64,000 nt of DNA from Labilithrix sp. (GTDB taxonomy: Bacteria > Myxococcota_A > Polyangia > Polyangiales > Polyangiaceae). Below are positions 31,609 through 39,870 of this stretch, piece by piece. The translations under genes and the position numbers were made by a program. The stretch covers positions 62,001 through 126,000 of the forward strand of contig JAHBWD010000021.1 in NCBI GenBank assembly GCA_019637175.1. Reading direction: 5' to 3'. Position 1 is the stretch's first letter; each line of letters opens with the position of its first letter. The notes below the pieces were generated by a model. The model saw only the letters and a program-made list of their open reading frames with translations, made no database searches and was not told where the DNA came from.

Positions 31609-34184
31609 CACGCCACCTCCCAAGCCGTCGGCTCGAGATCGGCCCAGCTCTTTCCGGCCTCGACCCCGACGACGAGCGGCACCTCGAGATCGTACGCGCT
31701 TCTCATCGCGTCCGCGCAGACGCGCGCGGCCTGCGCGAGCTCTCCTTCGGGCACGTCGAACAGGACCTCGTCGAGGATCTGGAGCACCGGGCGCGCGCCG
31801 AGGCCTTCGCGCGCGATCGCGCGATCGGCCTCGAGCAGCGCGCGACGCGACACGTCTTGCACCGAAGCCTCGTGCGTCGCCCGACGCGCGAGGCGCTCGG
31901 CGTATGAACGCAGCATCGGATCGAGCGACTCGAGATCGCCGATCGGCCATCGCCTGCCCGCGATCGTGACGATGTAGCCGCGCTCGCGCGCGAGGCGGAG
32001 CTGCTCGTCCTGGAACGCGCGCACCTTCGCGTAGTGACGATCGAAGCGCGCGATGTACTCCTTCGCTTCGGCCGCCGAGACGCCGAGCTGGAGCGCGAGC
32101 GCGCTCGCGCCCTGCCCGGCGAACGTCGCGAAGTTCACGACCTTGCCGAGCTGGCGCTCCTCGAGCGTGATCGACTCCACCGGCCGCTCGAGGATCGCCG
32201 ACGCCGTGAGCGCGTGCATGTCGGCGCGCCGGCGAAGCGGCTCGACGAGCTCGGGATCCTTGGTGAGGTGCGCGAGGACGTGCAAGCCGAGCTGGTTGAA
32301 GTCGACCGACATCAGCACGCGCCCCGGCGGCGCGACGAACGCGCGGCGGATGCGCGCCATCTCCGGCGTGCGCCCGGGCACGCGCCCGAGATCGGGGTTC
32401 GAATTGACGATCTGCCCCGAGAACGATCGCGCCTGGTGAAACCGCGAGTGCACGCGCCCGTCGGCGTCGATCGCGCGGCGGAGCGAGTGGACCCAGTTGT
32501 CGCGCAAGCGCCGCAGCGCGCGCCAGCGGAGCACCAGCGGCACGATGGGGTGGGCGTGCTCGATCCGCTCGAGCGCTTCGATCGACGTGCTCCACCCCGT
32601 CTTCGTGCGCATCGCGATCGGCAGCCCGAGCTCCTCGAAGAGCACCGCGCCGAGCTGCTTCGACGAGGCCACGTTGAACGAGCGCCCGGCGAGCTGATCG
32701 ATCTGCGCCTGGAGCTCGCGCTCGATCTCGGCGAACGCGGCCTCGGCGTGATCGAGCTCGGCGGGATCGACGACGAGGCCCGTCAGCTCCATGCGCACGC
32801 ACACGTCGCCCATCGCGAGGTAGTCGGCGACGTGCGCGGGCTCGAGCGCCGGCGCGAGCTTCTCCCACACGGCGAGCGAAGCGTCGGCGTACTGGCCCGC
32901 GTGCGCGGCGACGCGCCCGAGCGAGATCGCCTTCCAGTCCTTGCGCTGCTTGCCCACGCCGCGGAGCGCGTCGTCTTCGGGCAGCGCGCGACCGAGCACG
33001 TGCTTGGCGACGACGGGCAGATCGTGCGGCGCCCAATTGCTCGGCTGCGTGAGGTGCGAGGCGACCGCCGAGTCGCCCGCGATCCCGCGGAGCTCGATCC
33101 CCGCGCGACGCAGCTCGACGCACGCGGCGACGAGGTTGTGCCCGATCTTCGGCGCGCTCGCGTCTTCGAGCCACGTCGTGAGCGAGCGCCACGCCGCGCT
33201 CCCGGCCGGCACGTAGTACGCGTCGCCCGCGCGCGCGAGCGCGACGCCGGCGATCGGCGCGCGCACCGGCGCGGGATCCTCGACGAGCAGGTGGATCGCG
33301 ATCGGACCGCGCCCGAGCCTCTGCATCGCGGCGGAGAGATCGTCCTCGGACTCGCAAGGCTCGGCGCGCACCGTCCCGCCGTCGGCGACGAGCAGCTCCT
33401 TGAAGCCGAGGCGCTCGTAGAGCGCGTTGAGGCTCTTGGCGTCGGGCCGACTCCATTCGGCCTCGTCGAGAGCGACCGGAAGAGGACGCGCCCGATCGAG
33501 CCGCGCGCGACCGAGCTCGCGCACGACGTCGTCTCTCGACGCGCGCAGCGCCTTGCCGAGGCGTCCTTCGAGCGCGTCGAGCTTCTCCATCACCGCCGCG
33601 ACGCTCCCGTGCTCCTCGATCAACGTGGTCGCGCCCTTGGCGCCGATCCCTTTGACGCCGGGGAGCTTCTCGTTGCCGCTGTCGTCGCCGACGAGCGCGA
33701 GCCACTCGGCGACCGACGCGGGGCCGACGCCGAAGCGCTTCTCGACGATCTCGGTCGTGTAGCGAACGTCTTTGTTCGCGTCGTACCACCACGATCGCTC
33801 GCCCACGAGCTGCGCGAACCGCTTGTCGACGCCGGCGACGAGGACATCGTCGCCCGCCGCGAGCGCCGCGGCGGCGTAGCTCGCGACCACGTGCGCTTCG
33901 CCCGGCGCGGTCACGACCCGAAGTCCGAGCGCGGCGAGGAGCTCCGGGAGCGTCGCGAGCTGCGCCGTCAAGTCCGGCGGCCAGGCCGACGTCTCGGGTG
34001 ACGCCTCGACGACGGCGATCGCGCGAGCCGGCGCGCGCAGCGCGATCGCGCGGAGGATGGATCGCGCCACCGCGAAGAGCGCGTTGACCGGCGCGCCGTC
34101 CGGCGCCTTGCGATCGGTCGCGACGACGAGATATCCCCGCGCGAGGAGGTTGGTGGCGGAGGCCAGGAGCACGCGCTCGGGCAT
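31608..34184 (-). CDS. DNA polymerase I (family A) paralog with degraded nuclease sites
   Basis: An 858-residue protein with the full PolA layout: 5' nuclease-like domain (about 1-270), 3'-5' exonuclease-like domain (280-440) and family A polymerase (450-858). Conserved catalytic residues remain in the polymerase (Asp628, Arg677, Lys681, Phe685, Asp805, Glu806; numbering here), but the 5' nuclease has lost acidic ligands (EAHV at 96-99 instead of EADD; DKR at 120-122 instead of DKD) and no DxE start of the 3'-5' exonuclease is seen. Motif A reads DFNQLGLH, where E. coli has DYSQIELR. The helix-hairpin-helix LPGVKGIGAK is kept. It may be a specialised polymerase or a translesion-type enzyme. 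Start ATG 34184; the first gene of a three-gene coupled operon. Confidence 0.88.
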   Translation of the reverse strand: MPERVLLASATNLLARGYLVVATDRKAPDGAPVNALFAVARSILRAIALRAPARAIAVVEASPETSAWPPDLTAQLATLPELLAALGLRVVTAPGEAHVVASYAAAALAAGDDVLVAGVDKRFAQLVGERSWWYDANKDVRYTTEIVEKRFGVGPASVAEWLALVGDDSGNEKLPGVKGIGAKGATTLIEEHGSVAAVMEKLDALEGRLGKALRASRDDVVRELGRARLDRARPLPVALDEAEWSRPDAKSLNALYERLGFKELLVADGGTVRAEPCESEDDLSAAMQRLGRGPIAIHLLVEDPAPVRAPIAGVALARAGDAYYVPAGSAAWRSLTTWLEDASAPKIGHNLVAACVELRRAGIELRGIAGDSAVASHLTQPSNWAPHDLPVVAKHVLGRALPEDDALRGVGKQRKDWKAISLGRVAAHAGQYADASLAVWEKLAPALEPAHVADYLAMGDVCVRMELTGLVVDPAELDHAEAAFAEIERELQAQIDQLAGRSFNVASSKQLGAVLFEELGLPIAMRTKTGWSTSIEALERIEHAHPIVPLVLRWRALRRLRDNWVHSLRRAIDADGRVHSRFHQARSFSGQIVNSNPDLGRVPGRTPEMARIRRAFVAPPGRVLMSVDFNQLGLHVLAHLTKDPELVEPLRRRADMHALTASAILERPVESITLEERQLGKVVNFATFAGQGASALALQLGVSAAEAKEYIARFDRHYAKVRAFQDEQLRLARERGYIVTIAGRRWPIGDLESLDPMLRSYAERLARRATHEASVQDVSRRALLEADRAIAREGLGARPVLQILDEVLFDVPEGELAQAARVCADAMRSAYDLEVPLVVGVEAGKSWADLEPTAWEVA

Positions 34185-34201
34185 CGGCCCGAGAGGCTAC
34201 C

Positions 34202-34918
34202 TCACTTCGTGAGGTCGAGCTCCGCGCGCATGCCCGTCGGCCCGCCGCTGTTCGACACGGTGAGCGAGACCGTGTTCGTGCCCCTGACGAACGGCGTCGT
34301 CACCGTGACCGTCTCGAACGCAGAGTAGCTCCCCCCCACGACGCCGTCGACCGCTTGGCCGTTGACCGTGATCGCCGTCATCGCGTTGTCGCTCGTGTAG
34401 CGGATGACGAGCTCGACGTCGGGCAAGCTCACCTCCGGCCCGAGCACGAAGGTGGTCGCGTAGGTGAAGACGCCGCTCCCGGTCGGATCGACGGTGTCGA
34501 CGAACGGAGAGATGAACTTCGACGTCGCGCTCGGCGCGAGCCAGTAGCCGATGTATCCGAGCGCGTCGGTTTGCACGTACGACGTGAGCGCGGCGCCCGT
34601 CGCGTCCTTCACCGTCCAGTGCGGATCGACCTGTCCGTCGGCGAGCGCGACGCCGTTCGCGCCGAGCCCGGTCGCGAAGGGCAGCGACGTCACCGGCGCG
34701 GCGTCGGCCGCGTCGGCCGCGTCCGACGCGTCGGGCGTCGCGTCCGGCGTGCCCGAGTCGGGCGGGCTCGGGTTGCTCGGTGCGTCCGGCGTCGTCACGT
34801 CGACGCCGACGGGCCCCGCGTCGATCGTCGTGCCGGACGACGATTCGCCGTCGCAGGCCGCGACGACGACGACGGGGATCGAGAGGGCCAAGAGGGAGAA
34901 CATCGTGCGACCGCGCAT
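34202..34918 (-). CDS. Lipoprotein with C-terminal beta-sandwich domain
   Basis: A 238-residue lipoprotein: signal peptide with lipobox VVAAC, an Asp/Ala/Pro-rich linker of about 60 residues, and a C-terminal domain of about 160 residues rich in beta strands (GVFTYATTFVLGPEVSLPDVEL, IRYTSDNAMTAITVNGQAV, FETVTVTTPFVRGTNTVSLTV), resembling galactose-binding-like jelly rolls of surface proteins. ATG 34918 has a ggagag ribosome site; ATG 34927 would add three residues. Function unknown; glycan binding is possible. Confidence 0.75.
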   Translation of the reverse strand: MRGRTMFSLLALSIPVVVVAACDGESSSGTTIDAGPVGVDVTTPDAPSNPSPPDSGTPDATPDASDAADAADAAPVTSLPFATGLGANGVALADGQVDPHWTVKDATGAALTSYVQTDALGYIGYWLAPSATSKFISPFVDTVDPTGSGVFTYATTFVLGPEVSLPDVELVIRYTSDNAMTAITVNGQAVDGVVGGSYSAFETVTVTTPFVRGTNTVSLTVSNSGGPTGMRAELDLTK

Positions 34919-35005
34919 GCTCTCCATGAATGCGGGAGCGCGTCGCCAGCGCACGACAAACCTGCGCGATGGCGCGCTCGTGTAACGCGATGGCGCGGAG
35001 GGCGC

Positions 35006-36556
35006 CTACGGAAGCGTGAAGTAGAACTTCGCGCCCTGGTCCACGGCGCCTTCGGCCCAGACGCGGCCGCCGTGCCGATCGACGATGCGCTGGACGCTCG
35101 CGAGCCCGATCCCGATGCCCGGGTACTCCTCGATGGTGTGGAGGCGCTGGAAGGGACCGAAGAGCTTGCCGACGTGCGCCATGTCGAAGCCGGCGCCGTT
35201 GTCTTCGACGTAATAGACGGGCAGCCCGTCGTCGCCGTCGACCGCGCCGAAGGCCACGCGCGGCGAGGATCGCCGCTCGGTGAACTTCCACGCGTTGCCG
35301 ATCAAGTTGTCGAGCACCGCACGGAGCAGCCGCGCGTCTCCCTGCGCCACGATGCCCGACTGGATGACGACGTCGACGGCGCGTTCGGGCTCGCCCGCGC
35401 GGAGCTCCTTGACGATCGCCTCCGCGTGCTTCGTGAGGTCGACGCTCTCGCGGCGAAGCTCCTTGCGCGTGAGCCGCGCGAGGCCGAGCAGCGCGTCGAT
35501 GAGCCGGCCCATCGTCTCCGCGCGCGCGCCGATCTTCTCGAGGAGGCGCTGACCCTCGGCGTCGAGGCGATCGCCGTGGTCCTGGACGAGCACCTGGCTG
35601 AAGCCCGCGATGCCGCGGAGCGGCGCGCGCAGGTCGTGCGCGACCGTGTAGCTGAACGACTCGAGATCGCGGTTCGCGCGGAGGAGCTCCGCCTCGGCGC
35701 GCTTTCGCTCCGTCAGATCGCGGAACGCCACCTGCTGCATCTCTCGTCCGTCGAGCAGGTGCCGCTTGCCGATCACCTCCACGGTGACGCGCGAGCCGTC
35801 GCTTCGGATCGCGTCGGCTTCGTACGGCGCCTCGCGCTCTCCGGCCACCATCGCGTGGGCGAGCGCGCTCGCCTCGGGCCCGAACAGCGCGGGCACCGCC
35901 TTGCCGACGAGCTCCTCGCGCGAGTATCCGAGGAGCGGGCCGAGCGCGCCGTTCACCTGGCGAATCGTCCCCTTTTCGTGCACGGCGATGCCGTCGAAGC
36001 CGGCGTCGAAGAGGCTCTCGACGCGCGCGTGGCTCTCCTCGAGGCGCGCGAGCAGCCGCAGGCGGCCGTGCAGGCCGACGTTGGCGAAGAGGAGGTTCGT
36101 GAGCATCCCGGGCAGGAACACGGCGTACGTCGCCTCGGGCCGGCGCACGAGGAACGCGACCGAGAGCGCCGCGACGGCGAGCGAGTAGAGGATCAGCGCC
36201 CTCGACGTCTGCATGATCGCGCAGACCGCCGCGACCGTGATGTAGCTGCCGACGACCCACTCGAGATCGCCGCTGTTGCGATCGAAGAGGTAGAAGTAGT
36301 GCGCGGTCGCGAGGCTGCCGCACGCGGAGAGCCACACGTCGAGGTTGCGCGCGACGGCCTTCGACGCGTAGCTCGCGCCGTAGACGACGCCGAAGAGCGC
36401 GACGACGAGCGCGCGGCTGCCGAGAGGGTTGAACGCGTTCGGCAGCGCGACGCGGACGTAGAGCCACCAGACGAGATACGCCGCTCCCGCAGAGAGAAGG
36501 AGCGTGCGATGGAGGCGGAGCTTGCGCTGCTCTGGCGTCACGTGGAGAGGCGGCAT
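35006..36556 (-). CDS. PAS-domain membrane histidine kinase
   Basis: A 516-residue kinase. The N-terminal region has about five hydrophobic segments (residues 18-160), then a coiled linker and a PAS domain (VESLFDAGFDGIAVHEKGTIR, GRHLLDGREMQQVAFRDLTERK). The kinase core has H-box YTVAHDLRAPLRGIAG, N-box LDNLIGNAWKF and G boxes VEDNGAGFD and GIGIGLASVQRIVDRHGGRVW. No response regulator gene is adjacent, so it is an orphan. The PAS probably senses an intracellular or redox signal; the ligand is not predictable. Confidence 0.9.
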   Translation of the reverse strand: MPPLHVTPEQRKLRLHRTLLLSAGAAYLVWWLYVRVALPNAFNPLGSRALVVALFGVVYGASYASKAVARNLDVWLSACGSLATAHYFYLFDRNSGDLEWVVGSYITVAAVCAIMQTSRALILYSLAVAALSVAFLVRRPEATYAVFLPGMLTNLLFANVGLHGRLRLLARLEESHARVESLFDAGFDGIAVHEKGTIRQVNGALGPLLGYSREELVGKAVPALFGPEASALAHAMVAGEREAPYEADAIRSDGSRVTVEVIGKRHLLDGREMQQVAFRDLTERKRAEAELLRANRDLESFSYTVAHDLRAPLRGIAGFSQVLVQDHGDRLDAEGQRLLEKIGARAETMGRLIDALLGLARLTRKELRRESVDLTKHAEAIVKELRAGEPERAVDVVIQSGIVAQGDARLLRAVLDNLIGNAWKFTERRSSPRVAFGAVDGDDGLPVYYVEDNGAGFDMAHVGKLFGPFQRLHTIEEYPGIGIGLASVQRIVDRHGGRVWAEGAVDQGAKFYFTLP

Positions 36557-36657
36557 GGTAGAGGCCGCGACGGGCGCGACAAGCCTCTCGACGGAGCCCC
36601 TCCGACGTACGCCCTACGGGGGTTGACGGCGCGTCGACCCTCGCGCGGCTTCGCGCA

Positions 36658-37626
36658 TCACTTCGGCGGATTGACGGAGCCGCCGCCCGGCTTGCAGCCG
36701 TCGGCGGACTCCTGGATCGCGGAGAGCGCCTGGATGAAGCCGGCGGGATCGCCGTCGCCGACGTTCCAGAAGCGACACGGCGGCGTGACGTTGCCGCACG
36801 CGTTGTTCAGGCTGCCGACGGTCGCCGCGTGTGTCGGCGCGTTGCCGCCCGCGGCGATGCGCTCGAGGTTCGTGAACGTCGCGCCGTTCATGCCGATGAC
36901 GTACGTACGGATCTTCGTCGCCTGGTAGTGCGCCTCGAGGATCGCCGACAGATCGTTGAGGTTCTCGTTGCAGCCCTGCGGATCGCCGTCGGTGACGAGG
37001 ATGCCGATCGTGACGTGCCCGGGCGTTCGATTGGCCGCGGTGAACTTCGTCAGGCCGCGGAGCGCCGCCTCGATCGGCGTGCCGCCGCCCGGCGTCCGTT
37101 GGTTCAGCGCGGCGTCGAACGCGGTGCTCGGCAGCACCGTGTATCCGGTCGAGGGCATCGCCGGCTGGTCGTACGGCGTGCCGGTGTTGCAGTTGGCGCC
37201 GTCGTTGCCCGAGAAGAACTGGAGCGCGGCAGACTGATCCTTCGCCGACGACGACTTGAGGTAGCCCGCGAGCGCGTTGATTCCGCGGCACCACTTCGAG
37301 TTCTTCGTCTCGCCGACGTTGCAGTCTCCCGGCGCGCCGTTGCCCGCCGGCTCGCCCATGCTGCCCGACTTGTCGAACACGATGTACATGTCGACGGGCG
37401 CGAAGCAGTCGCCGCCGCTCGAGCCGCTGCTCTGCCCGCCGCTCGCGCCCGACGACGCGCCGCTGCTTCCACCGAAGCCGCCGTTGCTCGTCGTCTCGCC
37501 GTTGCTTCCGCTGCTGCCGCCGCTCGCGCCGAAGGTCGAGTCACCACTCGAGTCGCCGCACGCGGCGGCGAGGGCGAGGCTGGACGAAAGCGTGACGAGG
37601 ACCGCAATTCGCGCAGGGGAGCTCAT
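36658..37626 (-). CDS. von Willebrand factor type A domain lipoprotein
   Basis: A 322-residue lipoprotein: signal peptide and lipobox (LALAAC), a Ser/Gly-rich linker of about 50 residues, and a vWA domain with a complete MIDAS: DKSGSM, GGTPIEAAL and TDGDPQG. Flanking Cys residues (DCFAPVDM, DGCKPGGG) suggest disulfides. ATG 37626 is preferred because it starts the signal peptide. Extracellular metal-dependent protein binding or adhesion is the family role. Confidence 0.85.
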   Translation of the reverse strand: MSSPARIAVLVTLSSSLALAAACGDSSGDSTFGASGGSSGSNGETTSNGGFGGSSGASSGASGGQSSGSSGGDCFAPVDMYIVFDKSGSMGEPAGNGAPGDCNVGETKNSKWCRGINALAGYLKSSSAKDQSAALQFFSGNDGANCNTGTPYDQPAMPSTGYTVLPSTAFDAALNQRTPGGGTPIEAALRGLTKFTAANRTPGHVTIGILVTDGDPQGCNENLNDLSAILEAHYQATKIRTYVIGMNGATFTNLERIAAGGNAPTHAATVGSLNNACGNVTPPCRFWNVGDGDPAGFIQALSAIQESADGCKPGGGSVNPPK

Positions 37627-37744
37627 GCTCCCAGTGTACAGGACACTCGCGCGCGCGCCTGCATTCTGCGCCCGCTCCGACGGGTCACACACCTCGGCAC
37701 ACGGATCGTCGATGCACCGGCCACTCGACGTACCATCTTCGTCG

Positions 37745-38179
37745 TCATTTTTTCTGCTGTCGCTCGACCTCTTCACGCAGCCTCTGCTCGTGAGCGCGCA
37801 GCTCCGGGGTGAGCGCGGGGCCGAAGTCTTCGGGCTCGAAGACGGGCCGGATCTCGAGCTCGCCGACTTCGTCCGGCATCGGATCGGGGCAGCGGCGCGC
37901 CCACTCGACGGCTTCCTCCATCGACTTGACCTGCCAGAGCCAGAAGCCGGCGATGAGCTCCTTCGTCTCGGTGAAGGGCCCGTCGGCCACGGTGCGCTTG
38001 CTGCCGGTGAACGTGACGCGCTTGCCCTTCGCGCTCGGGTGGAGGCCCTCGCCCGCGAGCATGACGCCCGCCTTCACGAGCTCCTCGTTGTATTTGCCCA
38101 TCTCGGCGAGGAGCTTCTCGCTCGGCATCTTGCCCGCCTCGCTGTTCTTCGTCGCCTTCACGATGACCATGACCTTCAT
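37745..38179 (-). CDS. YciI-family protein
   Basis: A 144-residue protein with the YCII-related ferredoxin-like fold: MVIVKATKNSEAGKMPSEKL, AGVMLAGEGLHPSAKGKRVTF, GPFTETKELIAGFWLWQVKSMEEAVEWARRCP. ATG 38179 is preceded by a good ribosome site and by a 9-bp hairpin. It ends in a Lys-rich tail with an unusual run of AT-rich codons. The dimeric YciI fold may bind small oxidised compounds; no direct role is known. It is the first gene in the cluster with the cupin and TetR genes upstream. Confidence 0.88.
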   Translation of the reverse strand: MKVMVIVKATKNSEAGKMPSEKLLAEMGKYNEELVKAGVMLAGEGLHPSAKGKRVTFTGSKRTVADGPFTETKELIAGFWLWQVKSMEEAVEWARRCPDPMPDEVGELEIRPVFEPEDFGPALTPELRAHEQRLREEVERQQKK

Positions 38180-38197
38180 GACGTGTGACCTCCCAAC

Positions 38198-38219
38198 GCC
38201 CAGCCGCAGACGGCTGGGC
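38198..38219 (-). promoter_or_regulatory. Hairpin in the leader of the YciI gene
   Basis: Arms gcccagccg (38198-38206) and cggctgggc (38211-38219) are exact complements with loop caga. On the minus strand the hairpin lies just before the ribosome site of the YciI start (38179). It could attenuate readthrough from the cupin gene or affect initiation. No T-tract follows on the minus strand, so it is unlikely to be a simple terminator. Confidence 0.4.
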
Positions 38220-38319
38220 ACCTTCGTTCGGGTTCATGAGGGCGACAACCCAGAACCGGCGGGATCGACATCGACGTCGTTTTTTTTCCAAAGGCCGTAG
38301 GGCCAACGAACGCGGTCGG

Positions 38320-38793
38320 CTACGGCTTGGCGAACGGCGGCGGGCCGAGCACTTCGGTCGCGCCGGTCTGCTCGGCCACCTCGCGGATCCTGCGGAAGTC
38401 GACCGGCCCGTCGGCCTCGCGCGCGGGCTCGCTGGCGTCGCGATAGAATGCCTGCCCGCTCCCCGGCGTCTGGAGGAAGAGAAGACGCGCGCTCTCCGAC
38501 ACGACCGCGAACGCGTGCGCCACGCCGCGCGGCGTGACGATCGTTCCGCCTCGCGCGACGCCTTGCTCGACCCCGCCTCCCGAGTACAGGATCTCGCCCT
38601 CGATCACGTAGACCAGCTCGTCTTGCTCGGGGTGGCGATGCAGCGGCGTCGTCTTGCCGCGCGACAACGTGTCCTCGAAGAGGAAGAACGCGCCGTTCGT
38701 TTGCTCGGCGAGCGCCTTCCACGTGTGGACGCCGCCGCCGTAGAACCAGCGCTTCTCCCCTTCCCCCTCGGCGCAGATGATCGGCTTGCCCAT
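38320..38793 (-). CDS. Cupin-domain protein
   Basis: A 157-residue single-domain cupin: metal-binding motif 1 TTPLHRHPEQDELVYVIEGE (His, His, Glu), motif 2 VTPRGVAHAFAVV (His). The family covers dioxygenases, isomerases and sensory proteins, so the activity is not predictable. ATG 38793 fits the domain; the frame extends farther upstream into the divergent spacer. It is divergent from the TetR-family gene at 38853 and separated by operator-like repeats, so it is the likely target of that regulator. Confidence 0.88.
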   Translation of the reverse strand: MGKPIICAEGEGEKRWFYGGGVHTWKALAEQTNGAFFLFEDTLSRGKTTPLHRHPEQDELVYVIEGEILYSGGGVEQGVARGGTIVTPRGVAHAFAVVSESARLLFLQTPGSGQAFYRDASEPAREADGPVDFRRIREVAEQTGATEVLGPPPFAKP

Positions 38794-38805
38794 GGCGTCC
38801 TCCGT

Positions 38806-38846
38806 TAATGGTACTTTAGTACCATAACAGAACCTTGGTACCATTA
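38806..38846. promoter_or_regulatory. Operator-like dyads between cupin and TetR genes
   Basis: The 59-base divergent spacer holds atggtac-ttta-gtaccat (38808-38825, perfect 7-bp arms) and ttggtaccatta with the core tggtacca (38836-38843). The half-site taatggtac occurs at 38806 and its complement gtaccatta ends at 38846. This AT-rich repeat pattern between a TetR gene and its neighbour fits an autoregulatory operator controlling both promoters. Confidence 0.7.
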
Positions 38847-38852
38847 GATTCG

Positions 38853-39440
38853 ATGCAGACCCTCGAAGGCGGCCGCACGAACCAGAAGCTGCGCACGCGC
38901 AACGCGCTCGTCGCCGCCGCGCGCGACCTCGTCGCCCAGGGAGCGTCGCCGACGGTGGAAGACGCCGCCGCGGCGGCGTCGATCTCCCGCACGACCGCGT
39001 ATCGCTACTTCCGCAACCAAGCGGAGTTGCTCGCCGCCGCCCACCCCGAGATCCACGCGCGATCGCTCCTTCCGCCGAAGCCGCCGTCGGATCCCGCCGA
39101 TCGGCTCGACGCCGTCGTCCGAGCGCTCACGAAGATCCTCCTCGACACCGAGACGCAGCAGCGGACGATGCTCCGCCTCTCGCTCGAGCCCACGCGCGGG
39201 CCCCTGCTCTTGCGGCAGGGGCGCGCCATCGGATGGATCGAAGAGGCCCTCGAGCCGTTGGCGGGACGACTGTCGAAGTCGGAGCTCCGGCGCCTCGTGC
39301 TCGCGGTTCGAACGGCGGTCGGCGTCGAGGCGCTCGTCTGGCTCACCGACGTCGCGGACCTTTCGCGTGACGAGGCGGTGAAGACGATGCGCTGGTCGGC
39401 CGCCGCGCTGCTGCGCTCGGCGTTGGCCGACGCCAAGTAG
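38853..39440 (+). CDS. TetR-family transcriptional regulator
   Basis: A 195-residue TetR regulator: HTH domain KLRTRNALVAAARDLVAQG, TVEDAAAAASISRTTAYRYF, then a helical ligand-binding domain of about 130 residues with no known match. ATG 38853 gives the usual N-terminus; the upstream TTG (38835) is in the operator region. It is divergent from the cupin gene with probable operator repeats between them (38806-38846), so it probably represses the cupin gene and itself. The ligand is unknown. Confidence 0.92.
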   Translation: MQTLEGGRTNQKLRTRNALVAAARDLVAQGASPTVEDAAAAASISRTTAYRYFRNQAELLAAAHPEIHARSLLPPKPPSDPADRLDAVVRALTKILLDTETQQRTMLRLSLEPTRGPLLLRQGRAIGWIEEALEPLAGRLSKSELRRLVLAVRTAVGVEALVWLTDVADLSRDEAVKTMRWSAAALLRSALADAK

Positions 39441-39484
39441 CGCGCCGGAAGGCGACTTTGTGCCTCACGTGGCGGTCGCGCGCT

Positions 39485-39799
39485 TCAGGCGCGATGCGCG
39501 TGACCGTGAGGTCGCGGCCGCGCGTGGCGACGTCGTCCTCTCACGTGGGCGATCGGAGGCCCGCCCTTCTGCTCGCTCCGGTCGCGACCGCCGCGCCGCT
39601 CGATCTCGCCCTCGGGGATCGCGCGACGCACGCCGTCGCTGCGCGCGCCCGGGTTGTTGATGAGCCGCGCGTGCCTTCCACGGCTCGGCGGAGGCTCTTG
39701 CATCATGGCCTCGCGCTCGCGCTTGTTGATGTGCCGCTTCGCCGTCGCGCGCTTCGCCCGGGTCCGCACCCGCGCGTTCGCACCAGCTCTCGAAGTCAT
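39485..39799 (-). CDS. Small, highly basic protein of unknown function
   Basis: A 104-residue Arg-rich protein (over 25% Arg/Lys). A ribosome-site-like agaggtg lies before ATG 39799 and codons have high GC3, supporting a real gene; the first half contains the basic block AKRATAKRHINKREREAMM, and the second half is rich in Arg-Gly and His. It could be a nucleic-acid-binding protein. It lies on the same strand downstream of the GST gene. No family recognised, and the reading frame is open over a much longer span, so a shadow is not excluded. Confidence 0.45.
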   Translation of the reverse strand: MTSRAGANARVRTRAKRATAKRHINKREREAMMQEPPPSRGRHARLINNPGARSDGVRRAIPEGEIERRGGRDRSEQKGGPPIAHVRGRRRHARPRPHGHAHRA

Positions 39800-39870
39800 C
39801 GATTCACCTCTCGCCTCTCGGCTCGGAGGTGTCATCGCAAGGACCGTGCTCGACGCTCGCGGCGCTCGGC

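Noticed and set aside
38280..38287. Intrinsic terminator for an upstream gene
   Set aside because: No plus-strand gene ends upstream; both neighbouring genes are on the minus strand.
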